Assembly: GCA_021767305.1 (NCBI GenBank)
Contig: JAASTL010000041.1
Location: forward strand, 1 to 6,859
DNA length: 6,859 nt
Origin: Piscirickettsiaceae bacterium
Lineage (GTDB): Bacteria > Pseudomonadota > Gammaproteobacteria > Thiomicrospirales > Thiomicrospiraceae
Direction: 5' to 3'
Shown: piece by piece, positions 6,173 to 6,859 of the stretch
How positions within the stretch are numbered: the first letter of the stretch is position 1
How the letters are laid out: every line of letters begins with the position of its first letter
Notes under the pieces: generated by a model
What the model saw: only the letters and a program-made list of their open reading frames with translations
The model's database searches: none
What the model was told of the DNA's origin: nothing
Translations under genes and position numbers: made by a program

Positions 6173-6859
6173 TTGAATATAGAGTCCCTCACCACTGCCT
6201 ATGCCCAGCAAGTGCTGCGTTTTAGATGGTGGATTATTATTTTCTCAATCTTGGCATCCGTGCTGATTGCCAGCGGCGCCAAAAACCTCACCTTTGATAC
6301 CGACTATCGAGTGTTTTTTAGTGATGAAAACCCAGAGTTATTAGCGTTTGAAGCCTTACAGAATACTTACAGTAAAGAAGATAATATTCTCATTGCCCTC
6401 ACCCCAAAAAATGGCAATATCTTTACCCAAGACAATCTGGCGGCAGTTGAGTGGCTTACCAAACAGGCGTGGCAAATTCCTTATTCCAACCGTGTTGACT
6501 CTATTACCAATTTTCAGCATACCTATGCTGAGGACGACGACCTTATTGTTGAAGATTTGGTTTATCGCGCAGAGAACCTATCTGAACAGCAAATTGCCTA
6601 TATCAAACAAGTGGCTCTCAATGAGCCTAGGTTATTGAACTCTTTGATTAACGCCCAAGGCACCGTGGTTGGCATTAATGTCATTAATCAATTCTCTCAA
6701 CAAAGCCAAACAGAAACCCCAGAAACCGTTGAATTTACCCGAGACTTGGTAGCTAAATTCAAAGCCGAATACCCACAGTTTGAGGTTCATGTAAGCGGTA
6801 TCACCCTGCTCAACAATGCTTTCAATGAAGCCAGCATGCAAGACATGCAGACCCTCATA
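6173..6859 (+). CDS. RND-superfamily (MMPL/COG1033-type) exporter, N-terminal part
   Basis: The frame is open from TTG 6173 to the window edge (229 codons), and the rest of the gene lies beyond. It begins with a short cytoplasmic leader (NIESLTTAYAQQVLRFR). A first membrane segment follows at about residues 19-35 (WWIIIFSILASVLIASG), and then a periplasmic porter-type domain. DTDYRVFFSDENPELLAFEALQNTY (42-66) and the RVDSITNFQHTY block are characteristic of the predicted exporters of the RND superfamily (COG1033). These proteins use the proton gradient to move hydrophobic or lipid-like molecules, but the substrate here is unknown. Full-length members have about 750-850 residues and 12 membrane segments, so about 70% is missing. 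The gene is divergent from hemF, and its right-hand partners are not visible. Confidence 0.88.
   Translation, partial: MNIESLTTAYAQQVLRFRWWIIIFSILASVLIASGAKNLTFDTDYRVFFSDENPELLAFEALQNTYSKEDNILIALTPKNGNIFTQDNLAAVEWLTKQAWQIPYSNRVDSITNFQHTYAEDDDLIVEDLVYRAENLSEQQIAYIKQVALNEPRLLNSLINAQGTVVGINVINQFSQQSQTETPETVEFTRDLVAKFKAEYPQFEVHVSGITLLNNAFNEASMQDMQTLI

Noticed and set aside
6348..6638. Plus-strand open frame overlapping the exporter gene
   Set aside because: It is an out-of-frame shadow; the frame from TTG 6173 gives a clear RND/MMPL protein.
6632..6841. Minus-strand open frame inside the exporter gene
   Set aside because: It is antisense to the exporter frame, without a ribosome binding site or recognisable product.

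Overview
The window looks like part of a gammaproteobacterial chemolithoautotroph chromosome. The best guess, by protein flavour and not by any search, is a sulfur oxidiser of the Thiomicrospira/Hydrogenovibrio/Thiomicrorhabdus type. The main evidence is a class I (bacterial, octameric-type) phosphoribulokinase, which marks the Calvin cycle, next to gammaproteobacterial housekeeping genes: gyrB, hemF and hslR. The gyrB 3' end at the left edge suggests that the segment may lie near the chromosomal origin.

Layout from left to right: the last 68 codons of gyrB (+); a 435-bp gap; prkB (+, 643-1584); a shared bidirectional terminator; a 622-residue DUF389/TIGR00341-type membrane protein (-, 1669-3537); a 238-bp gap holding a second terminator; a small outer-membrane beta-barrel protein (-, 3776-4474); hslR/Hsp15 (-, 4549-4917); hemF (-, 4943-5902); a 270-bp divergent control region; and the 5' end of an RND/MMPL-family exporter (+, 6173 to the edge). 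The exporter starts with TTG. hemF and hslR are 25 bp apart and probably co-transcribed, and the barrel gene may receive read-through from them. No RNA genes of known class, insertion sequence with transposase, or CRISPR were seen.

The most unusual part is the gyrB-prkB gap. Bases 345-608 form a nested palindromic element. A 31-bp, nearly perfect inverted repeat (all Watson-Crick matches) closes the element, and inside it lie two consecutive long hairpins (376-475 and about 489-572). A perfect TATAAT at 338-343 would start transcription at about 350, almost exactly at the base of the closing stem. The element could therefore be an undescribed structured RNA or structured prkB leader, or alternatively a MITE-like palindromic insertion. 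The octamer AGTCGACT at both its ends recurs upstream of the exporter gene, and a relative (AGTCGATT) forms an inverted pair upstream of hemF. This suggests either a shared regulatory site or a dispersed repeat family.

The second notable point is the DUF389 protein. Its N-terminal 300 residues look like a decayed diacylglycerol-kinase-type domain fused to the membrane domain.
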